From: Flavobacterium soyae
Lineage (GTDB): Bacteria > Bacteroidota > Bacteroidia > Flavobacteriales > Flavobacteriaceae
DNA length: 64,000 nucleotides
Assembly (NCBI RefSeq): GCF_021245985.1
Contig: NZ_JAJQXA010000003.1
Location: forward strand, 414,261-478,260
Direction of reading: 5' to 3'
Shown piece by piece: positions 61,852 through 64,000 of the stretch (its first letter is position 1; each line of letters starts with the position of its first letter). A program made the position numbers and the translations under genes. Below the pieces are notes generated by a model that saw only the letters and a list, made by a program, of their open reading frames with translations, made no database searches and had not been told where the DNA came from.

Positions 61852-62009
61852 TATTTTCTTTTTTTAAAATACTATTGTATGATTAAATTTTATTCGTATT
61901 ATTGCATCATAATACCGTAAGCACTTCATACTGCGGGCAATTGAAAAAAAATATCTACCTATTCTTTTTACAGTATTTCCTTTAAAATAATTAAACTCAT
62001 AGAACATTC

Positions 62010-63788
62010 ATGTTTGATATTTCTGCATTAAAAGAAATGAAGCTTTCTGAGCTTCAAGAAATAGCTAAGTTAGCTAAAACTATAAAGATTAATGGCGTTA
62101 AAAAAGATAATCTGATTACTCAGATATTAGCGCATCAGGAGGCGACATCAGCACCGCCTGCAGAAACTATTGCAGAAAAGGAAGTAAATAATGACAAGCC
62201 AAAAAGAGCGCGAATCGCTCCGGTTAAGAAAACTGTCAATAAAAATGCTCCTGTTCTTGAATTTGATACTGTAGAGGAGGCTCCAAAGGAGATTGAAATT
62301 CCTGCTGCAGAAGATAAGCAGACAGTACAAGCTGAAGAAGCTGCCGAAAGCAGAACACCAGATAAAAAAGGACCTAAAATTGTAAAATTCAATAAGTCAG
62401 CTTATGAAAAAAAGGTCGCTCTGCAAAAGGAAAAAGAAGCTTCTAAGGAAGTAATTACTGTTGAAGAAGCTGCAGAAAACGACATAACAGCACCAATTGC
62501 TGAAAAGGCTGAAAATACTGCACCGGTTAAAAGGATTAATCCTAATCAGAATAAAAACCAGAATCCCAACCAAAACCCAAACCAAAATGGGAACGGAAAT
62601 AATGGGAATCAAAACCAGAACCAAAATAATAAAAATAAAAAGAATAATAATTTCAGAGATTCAGATTTTGAATTCGACGGAATTATCGAAAGTGAAGGTG
62701 TTCTTGAAATGATGCCTGATGGTTACGGATTTTTACGTTCTTCTGATTATAATTATTTAGCTTCACCGGATGATATTTATTTATCAACTTCACAAATCAG
62801 ATTATTTGGTTTAAAAACCGGAGATACTGTAAAAGGTGTGGTTCGTCCTCCAAAAGAAGGCGAGAAGTTTTTCCCTCTTGTTCGGGTATTAAAAATCAAC
62901 GGACATGATCCGCAGGTTGTTCGTGACAGAGTTTCTTTTGAACACCTGACCCCGGTTTTTCCTTCTGAAAAATTCAAATTAGCCGAAAAAGGCAGTTCTA
63001 TATCAACCCGTATTATCGATTTATTTTCTCCTATTGGAAAAGGACAGCGTGGAATGATCGTTGCACAGCCAAAAACAGGTAAAACAATGCTTTTAAAAGA
63101 CATTGCCAACGCAATTGCAGCTAATCATCCAGAAGTTTATTTGATCGTTCTTTTGATCGATGAGCGTCCTGAGGAGGTTACAGATATGCAGAGAAGTGTT
63201 CGCGGCGAAGTTATCGCGTCAACTTTTGACAGAGAACCGCAGGAACACGTAAAAATTGCTAATATCGTTCTTGAAAAAGCAAAACGTTTAGTTGAATGCG
63301 GACACGATGTTGTTATTCTTTTAGATTCGATTACACGTTTAGCAAGAGCTTATAATACAGTACAGCCAGCATCTGGAAAAGTGTTAAGTGGAGGTGTTGA
63401 TGCCAATGCATTACAAAAACCAAAACGTTTCTTTGGAGCGGCTAGAAATGTAGAAAACGGAGGTTCATTAAGTATCATTGCAACTGCATTAACAGAAACG
63501 GGTTCTAAAATGGATGAGGTGATTTTTGAAGAATTCAAAGGAACAGGTAACATGGAACTTCAATTAGATCGTAAAATTGCGAACAAACGTATTTTCCCTG
63601 CGATCGATCTTACTTCTTCAAGTACACGTCGTGACGACTTATTACTTGACGAAAAAACATTACAAAGAATGTGGATCATGCGTAAATATCTTTCTGATAT
63701 GAACCCTGTAGAATCTATGGATTTTGTAAATGACCGTTTCAAGAAAACGAAGAATAATGAGGAGTTTTTGATTTCTATGAATGACTAG
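62010..63788 (+). CDS. rho: Transcription termination factor Rho
   Basis: 592 residues, well above the about 420 of E. coli Rho. Rho_N (about 8-45, [19 protein letters not shown]) is followed by a disordered insert (about 46-215) that begins acidic, then turns Lys- and Asn/Gln-rich ([13 protein letters not shown]). The RNA-binding domain starts at [14 protein letters not shown] and the ATPase has [10 protein letters not shown] (Walker A), [15 protein letters not shown] and [18 protein letters not shown]. Hexameric RNA helicase ending transcription. Long inserts of this type are known in Bacteroidota Rho. Confidence 0.97.
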   Translation: MFDISALKEMKLSELQEIAKLAKTIKINGVKKDNLITQILAHQEATSAPPAETIAEKEVNNDKPKRARIAPVKKTVNKNAPVLEFDTVEEAPKEIEIPAAEDKQTVQAEEAAESRTPDKKGPKIVKFNKSAYEKKVALQKEKEASKEVITVEEAAENDITAPIAEKAENTAPVKRINPNQNKNQNPNQNPNQNGNGNNGNQNQNQNNKNKKNNNFRDSDFEFDGIIESEGVLEMMPDGYGFLRSSDYNYLASPDDIYLSTSQIRLFGLKTGDTVKGVVRPPKEGEKFFPLVRVLKINGHDPQVVRDRVSFEHLTPVFPSEKFKLAEKGSSISTRIIDLFSPIGKGQRGMIVAQPKTGKTMLLKDIANAIAANHPEVYLIVLLIDERPEEVTDMQRSVRGEVIASTFDREPQEHVKIANIVLEKAKRLVECGHDVVILLDSITRLARAYNTVQPASGKVLSGGVDANALQKPKRFFGAARNVENGGSLSIIATALTETGSKMDEVIFEEFKGTGNMELQLDRKIANKRIFPAIDLTSSSTRRDDLLLDEKTLQRMWIMRKYLSDMNPVESMDFVNDRFKKTKNNEEFLISMND

Positions 63789-63864
63789 GAAGAGGTGCAA
63801 AGGCTCAAAGTGACAAAGTGACAAAGGTTTTATTTTGGAACTTTAACTAAATTATAAAATATAC

Positions 63865-63906
63865 ATAAAAAAAGAGGCTGTCTCAAAAGTGAGGCAGCTT
63901 TTTTTG
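63865..63906 (+). terminator. Terminator of rho
   Basis: GCTGTCTC pairs with GAGGCAGC around loop AAAAGT, then seven Ts. Confidence 0.85.
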
Positions 63907-63918
63907 TGGCATAAAAAA

Positions 63919-63938
63919 AGGAAAGCTTTCGCTTTCCT
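63919..63938. terminator. Second hairpin after rho
   Basis: AGGAAAGC and GCTTTCCT flank TTTC. The A run on its left would suit a minus-strand gene ending beyond the window. Confidence 0.55.
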
Positions 63939-64000
63939 AATTCTTGCAATTTGATTAAATTGCGGTGTGTGTATAGCTTCAAAAGTAGTCTTTAAAGATT

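Noticed and set aside
62560..62640. Tandem AACCAAAA-like repeats in rho
   Set aside because: These encode the Asn/Gln/Pro-rich insert and are not an independent element.

Overview
The window looks like chromosomal DNA of a Flavobacterium (Bacteroidota). It is AT-rich. Promoters, where visible, are of the Bacteroidota type (-33 TTTG, -7 TAnnTTTG). It carries a SusC/SusD pair, the DUF4293-rho neighbourhood, a bacillithiol deacetylase, lipoproteins with Bacteroidota-style lipoboxes, and very many short intergenic dyad repeats typical of the genus. No rRNA operon, integrase, prophage, insertion sequence or CRISPR array was seen. One tRNA (His) is present.

Layout. 0.2-5 kb: a beta-helix lipoprotein, a PaaI-like thioesterase with isochorismate synthase (menaquinone), bshB1, tRNA-His, then a 500-bp non-coding element closed by perfect 31-nt inverted repeats. 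5-20 kb: YpfJ-type zinc peptidase, a 1350-residue hybrid histidine kinase, a membrane protein, aldehyde dehydrogenase, an RluA-type pseudouridine synthase, a four-helix-bundle protein between inverted repeats, panB, sdaA, and a divergent unit of Kef-type antiporter, DUF2625 and VOC proteins. 20-34.5 kb: a long run of minus-strand single-domain genes (2H phosphoesterase, three DUF1801, two SRPBCC, three GNAT, two NTF2-like, LOG, lactonase, MBL hydrolase, serine hydrolase, racemase, flavodoxin-fold oxidoreductase, arginase-family) separated by hairpin repeats. 34.5-40 kb: SUFU, TPM, DUF2314-ankyrin, an unrecognised acidic protein, two zinc-ribbon proteins and an SPFH-SHOCT protein. This resembles the YdjG/YdjH/YdjI membrane-stress genes of Bacillus, but without PspA.

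40-44.6 kb: a small XRE regulator divergent from a SymE-like toxin gene that carries an in-frame TGA at the conserved Trp codon, a GC-richer structured element, lpdA, a NUMOD4/HNH protein, and a LytTR response regulator. 45-56.5 kb: SusD, SusC, a large metzincin protease, a LytS-type histidine kinase, an ABC exporter and truA, all on the minus strand. The kinase and the LytTR regulator bracket the protease-SusC-SusD genes and may form one two-component system. 57-64 kb: a flotillin-like SPFH protein, a YfcE-type phosphoesterase, a NarL-type two-component pair, DUF4293 and rho.

The most unusual material is non-coding. There are several families of short dyad repeats, including hairpins with a constant TTTCAA loop and compensating stem changes. 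Other candidates for follow-up are the decayed XRE/SymE locus and the SPFH/zinc-ribbon/TPM cluster.
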